From NCBI GenBank assembly GCA_025330725.1, contig JAIWND010000079.1, positions 1 through 41,639 of the forward strand: a stretch of 41,639 bases of DNA, read 5' to 3'. This document shows positions 10,649-23,276 of this stretch, piece by piece. The notes beneath the pieces were generated by a model. It made no database searches, had not been told where the DNA came from, and was given only the letters and a program-made list of their open reading frames with translations. The DNA is from Chlamydoabsidia padenii (Eukaryota > Mucoromycota > Mucoromycetes > Mucorales > Cunninghamellaceae). The stretch's first letter is position 1. Each line of letters begins with the position of its first letter. The position numbers and the translations under genes are program-made.

Positions 10649-13220
10649 ATGTCACTTTATCTCTCTTCCAATAAACCTCGATCACCACATAGACAACCAT
10701 TAACGAATACTACACCAGATTCATCTATCCAAGGCGTCGAACACTCTCTTGGTGAATGGTTTAGTCAAACAAACAATAATTATCATCAAGCCCTCTCATC
10801 CGAAACATCTACAAGTAGTCTTGGTTTATACTTCAATCCTACTGATCACTCGTCGTCACCTCAACTTGAACTAGTACATCCACCGCCTTTACTCTTGTCT
10901 TCTTCCTGTTCTTCACCTGTGACAACATTACCCTCTGACCAACAACATACCTCTTCTTGCCCTTGTTGTCAACAATCTCACTGCAAAGCTTGGAGAAAGA
11001 TGGCTACTTCAGTCCAAAAATTAGAAACTGAAACTTGCTTGGCAGCAGGTACGTATCCCCCCTCCCTCACTTCTTTATTGTACTAATCAACTTTTTGTAT
11101 TCATTTTATATAGAAATTGGACAATCTTTGCTACGAAAGAATGAAGACTGTACGGCAGAATCAAAGCAATTGAAAAAAAAGGTAAATGTCATCATGTATG
11201 TATGTATGTATGTATGTCATGTATGTTACTGACGGTCTTATCATTTAGGTGCAATACTATCAAGAACGTATGCATGAACTGGAAACATCTTTGGCCGATT
11301 CTGAAAACTTGGCTCGTCAACTGAATTGGGAAAAGGAAAAATGGAAACGATTATGCGAAAGAATGGAAAAGGTAAAGCTACTTTAATGATGCACACTTGA
11401 TAAAGACTAGTACTCATTTGACTTCAGAACTTGAACCAATCTATTAAAGATCTGGAAACGGCACACAACAAAAACAATACACTGGCTAAAGATCTCCAAC
11501 AAACAAATCAAACGGTAGAGAAGCTTTTACTCTTTAAATGCAAATCACAACAACATAATACTCACGAAGATGTATTGAATATGAAGGCAAGTAAACACAT
11601 AAATGATAGTATCTGTAAATCATAGTCTAACTTTGCCTTTTTTCGTAGTTGGAAGAAATCAAGGGCGAACTGGCTCAGTCCAAGAAAAACGAAAATGACT
11701 TGACAAGGGAAAGGAAATGTCTAAACATGGCATATGGTAATTAGCAAATATGGGCAAAAGACAAACAAAACTAATTGCCTTTTACTCTTCGATAGATACG
11801 CTCTCAGTTGCCTATAAAGGCTTGTTTGCCGAATACTCCATGCAAAAGACTAACTACAGACAGATCAAGGTAAATGTTTATATACAAAGAATGATGATTA
11901 AAATCTAAACCATTATAATTATTTTAGCCTTCATCATCAGCATCGACATCAATAATCACTACATCAACTCCAACTCTTCAGCATGAAATGACAACATTGA
12001 TAAAGAAGCTTCAATCAGAAAACAGTAGTCTTCAATGTGAACTAATTCATACCTTGGCTCAATTGGACCATGCTCAGAATGGAACCAAGGATAAATACAA
12101 ATCAGCATTCTCCTCAACTCGATACAACACTCTAGATATCAACAAACTCACAATCAACAATGGTAAAAAAGGGCACCCGGTGGATATTTCTCGATGGCGA
12201 GCATTACAACACAAAGATACCAACAAACATATTATATCAACCTCTATCAACAACAAACAGTTTCATCGATCTCACCCAACCTCTGTTCGGACACCTACAT
12301 TAGCAGCTACACCCCGAACAACAACTTCTTCACCCATCTTGCCTATTCATCGTCCATCAGCAACTAAAGACACCAATCCACCATTTAGAAACATCACCTC
12401 ACCATCTTTGGTCAACACTACTCTTTTACAACAGACAAGGGATATATTACAACGAATTCGCTCGACGGATATGCGCATATTAAACCGCCGACTAAAACGC
12501 GCTTTTGACATTGAACAGCTCTCGCAAATGAGCAATACCATTCTGCAAAACATCATGGCCGAGGTGGATACAATGGAAGGAAGATTCTTTTGGCTGGCAC
12601 CAGACGACGATAGCAATGACGATGACGGCGATGATGATGATGATAAAGGGCCTGATGTTTCTTCCTTGTCTGTTGATAGCTTGGCCTCTTTGGTACAACT
12701 CTTACAAGAACTCTTACAAGAAATCGTCCAATCAACTATCACCATCAATCAACTACAACTGGCTTATGTAAAAAAAGTGGAAAAGGACGACGCTCGGGTA
12801 AAACAAAATCATCATGAACAATCTATGGAGGAGGTTATGTCAACAACAGATCATGGGAATCCTGGTGTAATGACTACTCGGCATAACACCCAGTTGACAG
12901 TGTCACCATCAAATCAATGCACCATGTACTTGTCGGGACACAACAGTATTAGCGCCATTGGAACAACTAATAACAAGGGAACAGACAATAACAACTCGAC
13001 GCTTGCTAATTCAAGTAGGAATCGCCGACATACTCTCCAACGAACTTGTCACTCCTCCTCTTCCTCAAACGGCCACAACGACAAAAAGAATAGCACATTT
13101 TGGACATCCCTAGTAGATGAATGGTATCTTGCGACAATGAAAAATGCATCGTCTTCTTTGGATAGGGATTGGCTTCTTTGGAATTACTCTGGCGATATGT
13201 CTCCAAAAGCATGTTGGTGA
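10649..13220 (+). CDS. unidentified long coiled-coil protein
   Basis: Exons are 10649-11048, 11114-11181, 11249-11371, 11428-11586, 11649-11736, 11796-11869 and 11928-13220, giving 734 aa. Layout: a low-complexity S/T/P/Q N-terminus (1-100); a Cys/His cluster CPCCQQSHC at 104-112; a long heptad-rich coiled coil (about 115-304); a second coil with a polar S/T/N linker; a helical block with an acidic run (DDDSNDDDGDDDDD); and a Ser/Asn-rich tail. Intron 4 (11587-11648) starts with GCAAGT: the frame closes only if this GC-AG intron is used. There is no signal peptide or membrane segment. Cytoskeletal, centrosomal or scaffold roles fit the architecture, but I do not recognise a family. A poly(A) signal lies at 13356-13361. 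It converges on PHO88 (233 nt between stops). Confidence 0.8.
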
Positions 13221-13453
13221 TGTGGAATGCCTTTTTTATTGTATCTATCCTATTTATCTATTTTACATATACATAGTCTTTATCCCTTTTACATATAGTT
13301 AGTTATACCTAGTCATACTGTTTATATCACCCCTATTCATTTTACATCATATCATAATAAAACATTACAACCATCATGGTGGCATATAGTCAACATAACC
13401 CACCAACCGCCTTTTTATTACTAACAAATTAAAAACATGTATCTATAAAACAT

Positions 13454-14185
13454 CTATTCTAATGCCACCTTGTTCGCCCTTTCCACCTTTTTAATAGAGG
13501 CCCGGTCCGTCTTGGGTTGTCTGTTTTCAGGGACCATCATGCCAAAAGACGATTCAATCCTAAACGGTCGACGTAATTCGCCACTTGAAGTCGAGGCGTG
13601 CCAGAGATGAATCCTTGCTTCTTTTGACACCAAAAACGTCTTAAATCCCATAATGGACTGCAAAATAAGTGGCTGGATATAGTGGAATTGGAGATGGACA
13701 AACGCGATGATAGCAATTCCCGTAAACTGCTTGTTGATATCCTTTTTGATTTGAGCAACGTCGTATTCTACAAGGCAGAAAAAAAAAAAAGGATAATTAG
13801 CAGCCCCTTCCAGTTTTTTCAAAATCTTCGTTTTTACCAGCAAAAGTAGTATTGATTAATACGTCTTGTCCAGTGGATCCATCCCAGCCTTGAGCTCCAG
13901 GTTCAACAAACCGAAGTGTGGTTTGATCTATGTATATAAAGAGAGAGATGAGTCTTGGAAGTAAAGCATGTGTGAGAGAGAGAGCCTACCATTTTTCTTT
14001 CGAACCACAGCGATGAGCCAGTAGTTCAAACCAACAATAAGAGCCTGGGCTACCAAGTAAATGTTTCGAATCAAACTGACCACATGTGGATCATCTAGAG
14101 GTATATCCTTCGTCAAGTATTTTCCAATGATGAAGAAGGCCACATTGAATAAAGGATGATTCACCACACGGAGAATGTCAGGCAT
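13454..14185 (-). CDS. PHO88: PHO88/SND3 ER membrane protein
   Basis: ER membrane protein of the SRP-independent (SND) targeting route, first described through phosphate transport. Exons on the minus strand are 14185-13990, 13927-13838 and 13767-13454, giving 199 aa (yeast 188). Recognisable family blocks are the N-terminal hydrophobic segment, IRNIYLVAQALIVGLNYW ending in VRKKN, the TLRFVEPG block, EYDVAQIKK, the second membrane segment with HLQFHYIQPLILQSIMGFK, and the C-terminal KTDRASIKKVERA. The start at 14185 (MPDILRVV) matches the family; an in-frame ATG eight codons upstream is less likely. The minus-strand AATAAA is at 13414-13419. Its promoter is shared head to head with the permease. 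Confidence 0.93.
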
Positions 14186-14572
14186 ATTGTGGGAAAGAGA
14201 TATACCCACGGAATTTTTTCTTGTCTTGTGTAAATGATCGAATTAAAACCCCGATTTAATCGACAGGCATTTGCATGAGAACAAAGCAAAAGATCAAGTC
14301 AAGTCATTCAAGAAAAAACCATGCAGAAGTATTGAGCCCATTCATACGGTAGGTTCCTTGGTCTAATAATCACCTCTTAAGATGGAAAAAGGTCATCCGA
14401 TTTCAGAGGAGGCGGAGTCGGAATTTGAAATGACAAGAATAAGCAACCCTAAAATTTTTTTTCTTTTGCATTTGTTCGGTTTTTCTTTTTTATATTTCTT
14501 TTTTTACTCCTTTTCTGACCTTTCCTCTCTTTCTCTTTTATAACACTTTTTAAACTATACTTTACTATTGTC
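14186..14572. promoter_or_regulatory. divergent PHO88 / permease promoter
   Basis: 387 bp between two divergent start codons. It carries one copy of the recurrent element for each direction: a CGGGGTTTTAATT form on the minus strand at 14241-14253 (about 60 nt before PHO88) and CGGAATTTGAAA on the plus strand at 14419-14430 (about 143 nt before the permease). The permease side is followed by a T/C-rich leader (14455-14560). Confidence 0.5.
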
Positions 14573-16934
14573 ATGGATGGTAGAAACAAAGGCAAATCGA
14601 CCGATGATATACGATCGAGAGGCCAACGAAATTCTGTGGCTGATATCAAAATGGATACTTTCAGCCAGCACGAAAAAGAAGAAATAAGCGATGTTGCCAC
14701 TATCGCATCCGCATCAGGCTCGGGTATCACTTGTCAAGATGTTATATTGAACGAACCTCCTAAATTACAACGTGCTTTGAAAGCTCGTCATGTAAGTATC
14801 GATGGTTCCCAAAAATGATACTAGTCACTCACTTTTTATATTGTTATTAGTTAACCATGATCTCACTCGGCGGAACTATTGGTACTGGGTAAGGAAATGA
14901 ACGAATGCGGTAGTGGATCCTGATTTAACCCCCATCCCCTTTTTGTCTAGGCTGTTTTTGGCTTCCGGAGCCTCTGTGGCTAGTGCAGGACCTGGTGGTG
15001 CCCTTATTGCTTATGCTTTGATCGGGATCATGGTCTTCTTTATGATGGAATGTCTGGGTGAAATGGCCACTTATTTACCGATCTCTGGTAGTTTCAACAA
15101 CTATGCAGGAAGATTCATTGATCCTGCCATCGGGTTTGCTTTAGGTTGGAACTACTTTTACAATTGGAGTGTCACTTTGGCGGTGGAACTGGTAAGAAAT
15201 GAAAAAAAAAAAAAAAAAGAAAACCCTAGCGTGCGGAATGTGAATTCGGACATGCAAGTGATCTCAAACCTTATCTTGTTTCTATTACCTTATTTGGAAT
15301 GTAGACGGCCGGGTCCATGGTTATGCAATTCTGGCTTCCCGATGTACCTTCATACGTATGGTCCATTGTCTTTTTGATCCTGGTCATGTCACTCAATGTG
15401 TTTTCGGTGAAAGGCTATGGTGAAGCAGAGTAAGTGCCTCTATTTGTCCTCCTAAATAGAATATTAATAGATCTTTTTTTTTTTTACTCTTATTTAGGTA
15501 TTGGTTTGCTTTGATCAAGGTGTTGGTAGTCATCGTCTTTGTCATTCTTGGCATTTTGGTGGATACAGCGGTGTTGGGTGGTGTCTATTATGGTATAGAT
15601 GTCTTCAAAGCAGGGGGCGTCCAATCTGCGGGTATCCTCAGCACTTTCCTCACAGCCAGTTTCTCCTTCCAAGGAACTGAACTGATTGGGGTGGCAGCTG
15701 GTGAAAGTGAAAATCCTAGGCGTAATGTGCCCCGTGCTATCAAACAGGTAATTTGAATCCCGTCATTAAAAAAAAAGAAAAGCGCATTGTTTTTAAAACT
15801 CTCTTCCTTTCTTCCTATTTTTTTTTTTGCAACCCCTTAGGTGTTTTGGCGTATTCTCCTGTTTTATATTCTATCCATCTTTATTGTTGGTCTAATCATT
15901 CCATATGACGATCCCTCATTGCTGAAAAACGATGTGTCTGACATTACAGTCTCTCCCTTTACTACGGTATTTGTCAAAGCTGGAATGGATTCTGCTGCTC
16001 GTAAGTATTCCATTGAAAAAAAAAACAAAGTCTTTAATACTAACTTTATAATCTTTCTTTTTGTATCCATTAGACTTTATGAACGCAGTGATTCTGACAA
16101 CAGTCTTATCGGCAGGCAACTCTGGTTTATATGCATCTAGTCGAACACTATACGATCTTGCTTTGGAAGGAAAGGCTCCTCGCTTCTTCAAGAAGGTCAC
16201 TCGATTCGGCGTTCCTATCTATTGTGTTTTATTGACTTCCTTCATCGGTATGCTGGCTTTTTTGACTTCACTGTTTGGCAACGGCGTCGGTAAAGTATTC
16301 ACAAACCCGGAACGATCTGTATATACTTGTACTGACCACTTTTTTTTTTTAAATCAAAAATAGTGTACGCATGGTTGTTGAATGTCAGCGGTGTTGCCGG
16401 TTTGATTGCCTGGCTAGGTATCTCTGCTTCGCATTATCGATTCCGAACAGCTTATGTTGCTCAAGGACGAAAAGTAGAAGATCTACCCTTCAAGGCTCGC
16501 CTCTTTCCTTTTGGTCCCATCTTCACCTTCCTTGTCTGTCTCTTTGTGTTGATCGGTCAAGGCTATGACAGTTGGTTTGCAAATCCAGTGGTTGCTGCTG
16601 ATATCATCGCTTGCTACATTGGTATTCCCGTCTTTTTGGCATTCTATATTGGATACAAGGTGGTCGTGCGATCAAAGGTGGTCCCTTTGATGGAAGTGGA
16701 TTTGGATACGGGCCGTGAAGAAATCATCAGGTAATAATAAGAATACGACGAACAGTCTTTCTTTTTGGGTATACTTTCCGGGATCTAACATGTCATTCTT
16801 TTAATAGGCATACGATGGAAATGGACGAAAATAAACGGTATGATCCATTGGAAGGTGTGTCCATCATAAAACCATCTACTTGGAAACGGATCCCTCATAA
16901 CTTACGCTCTTGGCGTGATGCTGTCCACAATTAA
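14573..16934 (+). CDS. amino acid permease (YAT/APC family)
   Basis: Plasma-membrane proton-coupled amino acid transporter. Exons are 14573-14791, 14851-14888, 14951-15191, 15305-15429, 15498-15747, 15841-16000, 16074-16289, 16364-16730 and 16808-16934, giving 580 aa. After a cytosolic N-tail come the family signature ISLGGTIGTGLFLASG in the first membrane helix, the TM2-3 region with AYALIGIMVFFMMECLGEMA, and the conserved SFQGTELIGVAAGESENPR block after TM6; hydrophobic segments suggest 12 membrane helices. The C-terminal tail is short and charged. Sequence blocks resemble yeast basic amino acid permeases (Can1/Lyp1/Alp1), but substrate cannot be assigned. A poly(A) signal lies at 17053-17058. 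The N-tail is rich in Ser and Lys, compatible with regulated endocytosis, which is an inference. Confidence 0.92.
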
Positions 16935-17289
16935 TCCACTTTCCCTTCTTTTTTTTGCATTATCCTTCTTCGTACAACTAGACATTAGTTTTTATAGAAT
17001 ATCCCCATATATATATAGTCTCATTGTTATCATGCATCCTCTTACATTATTAAATAAAGCAATCCTCCCTTACTCTTTTTTTTTAAAAAAAAAACCAAAT
17101 TAGTGTGCTATGACACGCTGGCTCTTTCTCTCTTTCTCTCTTTATATTAATAGGATTGTCCAAAATAAGCTCCATATCAACATCGGCGACCTGCTCATCA
17201 CACTGACTTACTTAAATAACTTGTGCCTTGGGTCTGGGAAGGCATTATGGTCATAGGCGGATTTGCTTTGGGTTTTGGCAAGATAAAAA

Positions 17290-17509
17290 TTATTTCACAT
17301 CCCGCTTACTCTCGCCTTGAATCTTGGGAGTGCTCTACTGCCTCAATGGACAAGTGATGCTAATGATTAAAGTGACCATGATCATTCCTTAGCCTACTTC
17401 CAACAAACTTTACATAATGACCAATGTACCAAGTCCCTTGTATGGAGAAGTATAGCCTCAAGATCGTTTTCACCTGACTTTTGTAAAAAAAAAAAAGTTG
17501 CAGAATGAG
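17290..17509 (-). repeat. dispersed repeat unit, copy A (inverted)
   Basis: Read on the minus strand, this matches the units at 31741-31935 and 31974-32168 over nearly their whole length, sharing blocks such as CTTGAGGCTATACT, CCATACAAGGGACTTGG, GGCTAAGGAATG, CATTAGCATCACTTGTCC and GGCAGTAGAGC. It ends with AAGCGGGATGTGAAATAA, a version of the recurrent promoter-like element. A terminal-repeat-like sequence follows at 17602-17641. Only one unit is present here, against two at 31.7 kb, and no second terminal repeat was found. Confidence 0.85.
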
Positions 17510-17601
17510 ATTTGTGTTTTGATACAGGGTGGGGGTGCTTGTTGGGGAGTGCATCTTTTTGCTTAGGCAATTTAACGGCACTCATTTTCAAGTCTGGTTA
17601 G

Positions 17602-17641
17602 GTTTCAAATCACGCGAGTTCTGGGGAAAGGGAAAGGCTCG
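17602..17641 (+). repeat. terminal-inverted-repeat-like end linked to copy A
   Basis: The stretch (TTTCAAATCACGCGAGTT, then CTGGGGAAAGGGAAAGGCTCG) matches the right terminal repeat at 32192-32231 and the reverse complement of the left one at 31630-31670. Its distance to copy A (92 nt) resembles the 70 nt between the left terminal repeat and copy B, so copy A and this end belong to one truncated element. Confidence 0.7.
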
Positions 17642-18029
17642 TGACACACACACTTTTTCGGCTTATAAAAAAACCCACAGCAGATCGACAAAGGCATACA
17701 AGTAAAAAGAGTGTATTTTTTTATTAGAGATAATAGACAAATAAAGTAATCAATAGAATGAAGAATAGAAGTACAAAAATGACAACATCCGTGCGCTGTA
17801 ATTATACAGATCCGTTCAATGGGTATGATCTCAGCACAAGTTTAGCAAGTTAAACAAGGCACCCCAAGTGTCAAAGTGTATTCTATGTATATGTTGCTGA
17901 TGTTTCGTGGCGGCCATACCTATATACAATATATAAATAAAAAAATCCAATTCCAGACATCCAACAGAAGAAGCCCATAATTGTAAATCCTATTTTTCAA
18001 TTCCCAAAGATGTGTTTGTTTGTTTTTGA

Positions 18030-19327
<1,298 letters not shown>

Positions 19328-19532
19328 TCACTGATGAGATCTACAAAGCTACCCGACTTTTTCCATACAATTATGACTCTTTTGATTCGTGTCGCCAACC
19401 CGAGATACGTACATCAAATCCCCCTCTTCTCTTACCATTCTCTTTCATCATGCCATTGAAAGTACACAACATATAATACGCGAACAAAGCACTTTTACTT
19501 GTATACGTTCTTGGATTAACAGGGTTGGCATA

Positions 19533-19574
19533 CCGTGATCGCTGGGGTCAACAGGACTTTCCAGATCAGGCACG
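19533..19574 (-). promoter_or_regulatory. possible degenerate TPP riboswitch arm upstream of THI4
   Basis: On the THI4 strand this segment reads CGTGCCTGATCTGG, a 15-nt loop, then CCAGCG and ATCACGG. CCTGATCTGG and CCAGCG match the pyrophosphate-binding P4/P5 arm of TPP riboswitches and the CTGG/CCAG stem can form. A donor-like GTATGC follows directly. Against it: the L5 loop is wrong, no CTGAGA box for the pyrimidine arm is seen nearby, and it lies about 340-380 nt before the ATG, upstream of the presumed promoter element. Confidence 0.2.
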
Positions 19575-20531
19575 AGATGTCGGCGTTTGATTTTTTTTTT
19601 TTTCATTTTGTCCCCATCAAAACGCTAACCTCTCAAAGCTGCTTATATTGATTATTATATAAGTTTCGTGGGACCTGTAGGTTAAAACGTCTGCCGGATG
19701 GCCCCAGGTATATCTTTTTTTTTTTTTTTTTTTTTTTCAGGAACGGATCGTCCAAGTCGTTGTTTAAATCACCGTGGGAAAAATAGCGACGAGCAAAGAG
19801 ATTTTTTTTTCTCATCTCATTCATGTATACCACCAATTCTAATACATGCCATAAAGTCTTTGCAAATAGCACCATCCAGTATCAATGACTTTGTTTTTTT
19901 TCTCAAGCTGCGTGGATCCGAAAAACTGTATTTTTGTAAAGTACCAGTAGATCGGACGATCACGCAATAGTGGTTTTCACCAATCATCTCATGGTCACTT
20001 TTCGGTAAAAAGGGAATAGGTGACACCGCCTTTCGTGTACAAGAATAAGATGCAGTCAGGATAGTTGCCTTGTTATAACCTTGATCTCGTTTATGCCCGC
20101 GGCCTACCGGTGTTTCAATATTGTAATGTCCGCTTTAGGTGATTTGACCAAGGTTTGATGAGAAAGCTTATGTTTTACCTTACTTAATGCATACATAGTT
20201 TCCATTCCCTTTTTCCCACCCCAGTGTTAAAAAGAGAACCAATACCAAATCTAGAATCCTTAAGCTTGGTAGGACGATATCTGGTGCACAGGTACAACAT
20301 AAGAGAATGAGAACGGATGACTTTCATACTTTGCTCTTTATCAAAAGAAAACTTTGAACTTGATTAAGATGATTTAAGATTATGCGTGTCCTCAGTGCTG
20401 GAACCACACTTTAAACTTTTCAAATCCTACTCAAGTGGTTGTCTAATCGAAACCATTTTTTTCTTTTCTTCTCTCTTCTTCCATTATACCAATTCTTCAA
20501 AAGCAAAACAATACTATTTTGATTGTTATCA

Positions 20532-22457
20532 ATGGAGTTATCAATACAGCAACAAGCTATTTTAGATGACATTGAGCAAAAATTCCAAGTCGACGATCAC
20601 TTGGACTCTTTGTTACAAGGATTCATTCATAATATGAAAACAGGACTAGATCCATCCACTATTAAACAAAGTGATTTGAAAATGATTCCATCCTTTGTCA
20701 CTGGTAAGTTGACTCTGTCTATAAAATGAAAAGTCCTATTAATGATTTTCAAATCCCGCCTGCATGAAATCATTAGGCTACCCTACCGGGGAAGAAAAAG
20801 GAACATACCTAGCACTTGAAATCAGTGGCATCGATATCTATGTCTGTCAAGTGACCCTAAAAGGAGACAATGGTAAATTAGCCATCAACCAATACCAATA
20901 CAAGATCCCCGATGATTATACCACTGGTGAAGATGTGAATGTGCTGATTGATTATGTAACGGATTGTGTTGTGGATTTCTTGCAAAGGGTCAATGCCTCT
21001 TTTGATCACCAAGTCACTATGTGCATTAGCTTGGGATTTGCGATACAACAGACAAGCTTGGATCATGGTATCATAATTGGGTTCGAACATGGTAAGTGAG
21101 TATGGGCATGGTGAGAAGAAAAAAAAATCTACCCCTTTTTTAAAACCCCGTTCGACTGAATATTTTTTGTGGCGATTCAAGGTCGTTTTTGACAAAAACT
21201 TTTCTTTTTTTTTTTTTTTTTGTTTCTACTTCCCATGGAAAAGGATTCGGATATACTAATGCTATTGGTAGTGATATTGTGAATCTCTTTCGCTTTGAAG
21301 AACGCGGTTTGGCTGTAAAAGTGGTTGCTGTAGCTAATGGTAATTGAAAAAAAAAAAAAAAAAAAAAAGGAAGAAGAAAAAGAACTTACATATTCTCCCA
21401 TTAACAGATACAGTGTGCACCTTGCTTGCTCATGCATATCAACATCCAATGACTCGGATTGGAATTGTCCATGGGGCTGGAACCAACTGCAGCTACTATG
21501 ATCATATTGACAACATACACACCTTGGCAGCCGATTCAACCGACGACAATCAAGCCATGATCATCAATACGGAATGGTGTAGTTTTGGGGCCAGATACTT
21601 ACCACTGAATGTATTCGACACATTAGTAGACGATGAATCCAATAACCAAGGTATACATCTATTTGAAAAAATGACGGCGGGTATTTACCTGGGTGAAATC
21701 GTACGACAAGTCATTCTTTATCTTTGTCAACATCAAGTCCTCTCTTTTATCATTCCAATGGCTGACAGTGATAATAATGGATGTCTTTTGCATCTACCTT
21801 ACCATTTTGATACAAGCTACATGTATGTCTGTGAAGCAGACCTAGATGATAATTTGGAAGACACTAGGGTTATCTTGGAAGAAATGTGTCGTATTGAAAA
21901 AACCTGTTTAAGCGATCGGATCATTGTAAAAAAGGTAATAAAAGCAAAAAATCAAAACGTGGAGAAAGAGAGAGAAAAAAAGAAGAAGAAATCAAGGGAG
22001 AGGGGCCGAAACAAGGGATTATACTAATAAGTCTCTTTTGTTAACTTTATAGGTATGCTCCTGGGTCGGTCAACGTGCAGCTAAACTTCTTGGAACTAAT
22101 GTGGCAAGTGTAGTAACTTATATGATGGAACAAGGGATTGTGGATCCTAAGGAAGAATTTGCTATAGGTAACAAGACAAGACCCTTCTTTTTTTTAAAAA
22201 TATATATATATATTTTGTACTTATTTGGTGGGTATGATGATTATTTAGCAATTAGCGGTGATGTCTATGAAGATTACCCAAACTTCCATCCTCGTGTTTG
22301 TGGCACTGTGCGGTCATTGATTGACGAACAGGTGGCATCAAGGCTTTCGGTAGGAATTGTCAAGCATTCAAGAATTGTCGGTGCTGCTATTGTCGCAATG
22401 ATGGCAGGCAAAACGGATCAGCAAAGGCGCGATTATTTGGGCTATCATTATCGCTGA
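20532..22457 (+). CDS. divergent hexokinase-family protein, probably non-catalytic or altered
   Basis: Exons are 20532-20703, 20777-21091, 21244-21339, 21408-21934, 22053-22167 and 22249-22457, giving 477 aa, normal for a fungal hexokinase. The fold is recognisable throughout: catalytic Asp195 in ANDTV, GAGTNCSY (217-224), INTEW (247-251), FEKMTAGIYLGEI (280-292), and GDVYEDYPNFH near the C-terminus. Two key sites are changed. The ATP phosphate loop, normally LDLGGTN, reads LEISGID at 71-77. The sugar-binding WTKGF reads FEHGF at 160-164, replacing the Thr and Lys. The N-terminal helix resembles that of fungal hexokinases. Intron 3 uses a short A-rich acceptor region; intron 1 contains the recurrent promoter-like element. 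A regulatory pseudokinase or one with another substrate is inferred. A poly(A) signal lies at 22691-22696. Confidence 0.85.
20745..20760 (-). promoter_or_regulatory. recurrent element inside intron 1 of the hexokinase-like gene
   Basis: Plus-strand ATTTTCAAATCCCGCC, one of the best matches to the recurrent element, lies inside the 73-nt first intron, just upstream of the branch/acceptor region. It may mark an internal promoter, be a relic of a repeat, or be chance. Confidence 0.35.
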
Positions 22458-23276
22458 TATGTCGGTTTGTTTACCTTGACCCCTTCTATCTATTTATCTA
22501 TCCATATTAGTTATATACCACCTCCTTTTTTAAACATGTATATGCTCACCACCCCTTGATTTATCTTTGATCATGTTATTCTTGTTTATCTCTTTATGTA
22601 GTTATTTTCTCTATATCTGTTATTGATCACTTGTTATCTCATTCTTTTGCTTTTTTATTATTATTATATTTCTCTTTCTTACTATGTTTTAATAAAATGA
22701 TCTTCGTGATTCCTTATATTGATGTCTCCTTTTCTTTGTCATTGTATGCAGATGTGTTACAGTAGTGGCTAGTTATTTGCCCTCTTAACTTATCCCTCAT
22801 CCCTTGAATGAAATCCAAGCTTACAGAAGCTCCCCTGCATATTTAGACCCCATAAGTGGTGCCTTCCAATGCAAATTGTCTTACATGCTCTCAGCACTAG
22901 AGTAGAAATCATGCAGTGCGGAATTTTGATTCCTGTTGGTGTTACACAGAGCAAAAAAGTAAACGTTCATGCATGATTTTCAAAATGATCGTCTATGCTG
23001 CTTTAACGCTGATCATAATAAATCAGTCCTACTTCTTTGTCATGCACCAAATGGATGTGTCTAGATCATTTTTTAATAAACTCGATTGAAAAATTTTGAT
23101 TGCCGCGCAAATTCAAAACCTATTTAATGGCTGTTCCTTATTTTCTCCAATCATTTATTCTCCCTCATCCCTTTTGATCCAAATCCCATTTAATTCCTTA
23201 GCTGTTAACTTGCTCATCATCTCTCTTTATTTTTTTGCTTACTTCTCTTTAAAAAAAAACAACTAAACAAGTAACA
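22458..23276. other. intergenic region upstream of chitin deacetylase
   Basis: Contains the hexokinase-like poly(A) signal, a GCGGAATTTTGATT variant at 22918-22931 and a palindromic-looking stretch at 23090-23120 (AAAATTTTGATTGCCGCGCAAATTCAAAA), about 170 nt before the next start codon. A T/C-rich leader follows. No gene is seen. Confidence 0.45.

Larger units (their letters stand above)
16935..18029. other. intergenic region holding repeat copy A
   Basis: Convergent gap between permease and THI4. It contains the permease poly(A) signal, a short protein-like plus-strand stretch at 17219-17290 (LVPWVWEGIMVIGG...) that abuts repeat A, repeat A with its terminal repeat, and the minus-strand AATAAA of THI4 at 17720-17725. 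No intact gene is seen. Confidence 0.6.

Noticed and set aside
12347..12748. 133-codon minus-strand frame rich in Ser
   Set aside because: Shadow of the coiled-coil gene; the Ser run mirrors its acidic GAT/GAC codons.
19698..20026. Overlapping frames on both strands between THI4 and the hexokinase-like gene
   Set aside because: They depend on T/A homopolymers, overlap each other in several frames, and have no splice structure joining them; at best gene debris.
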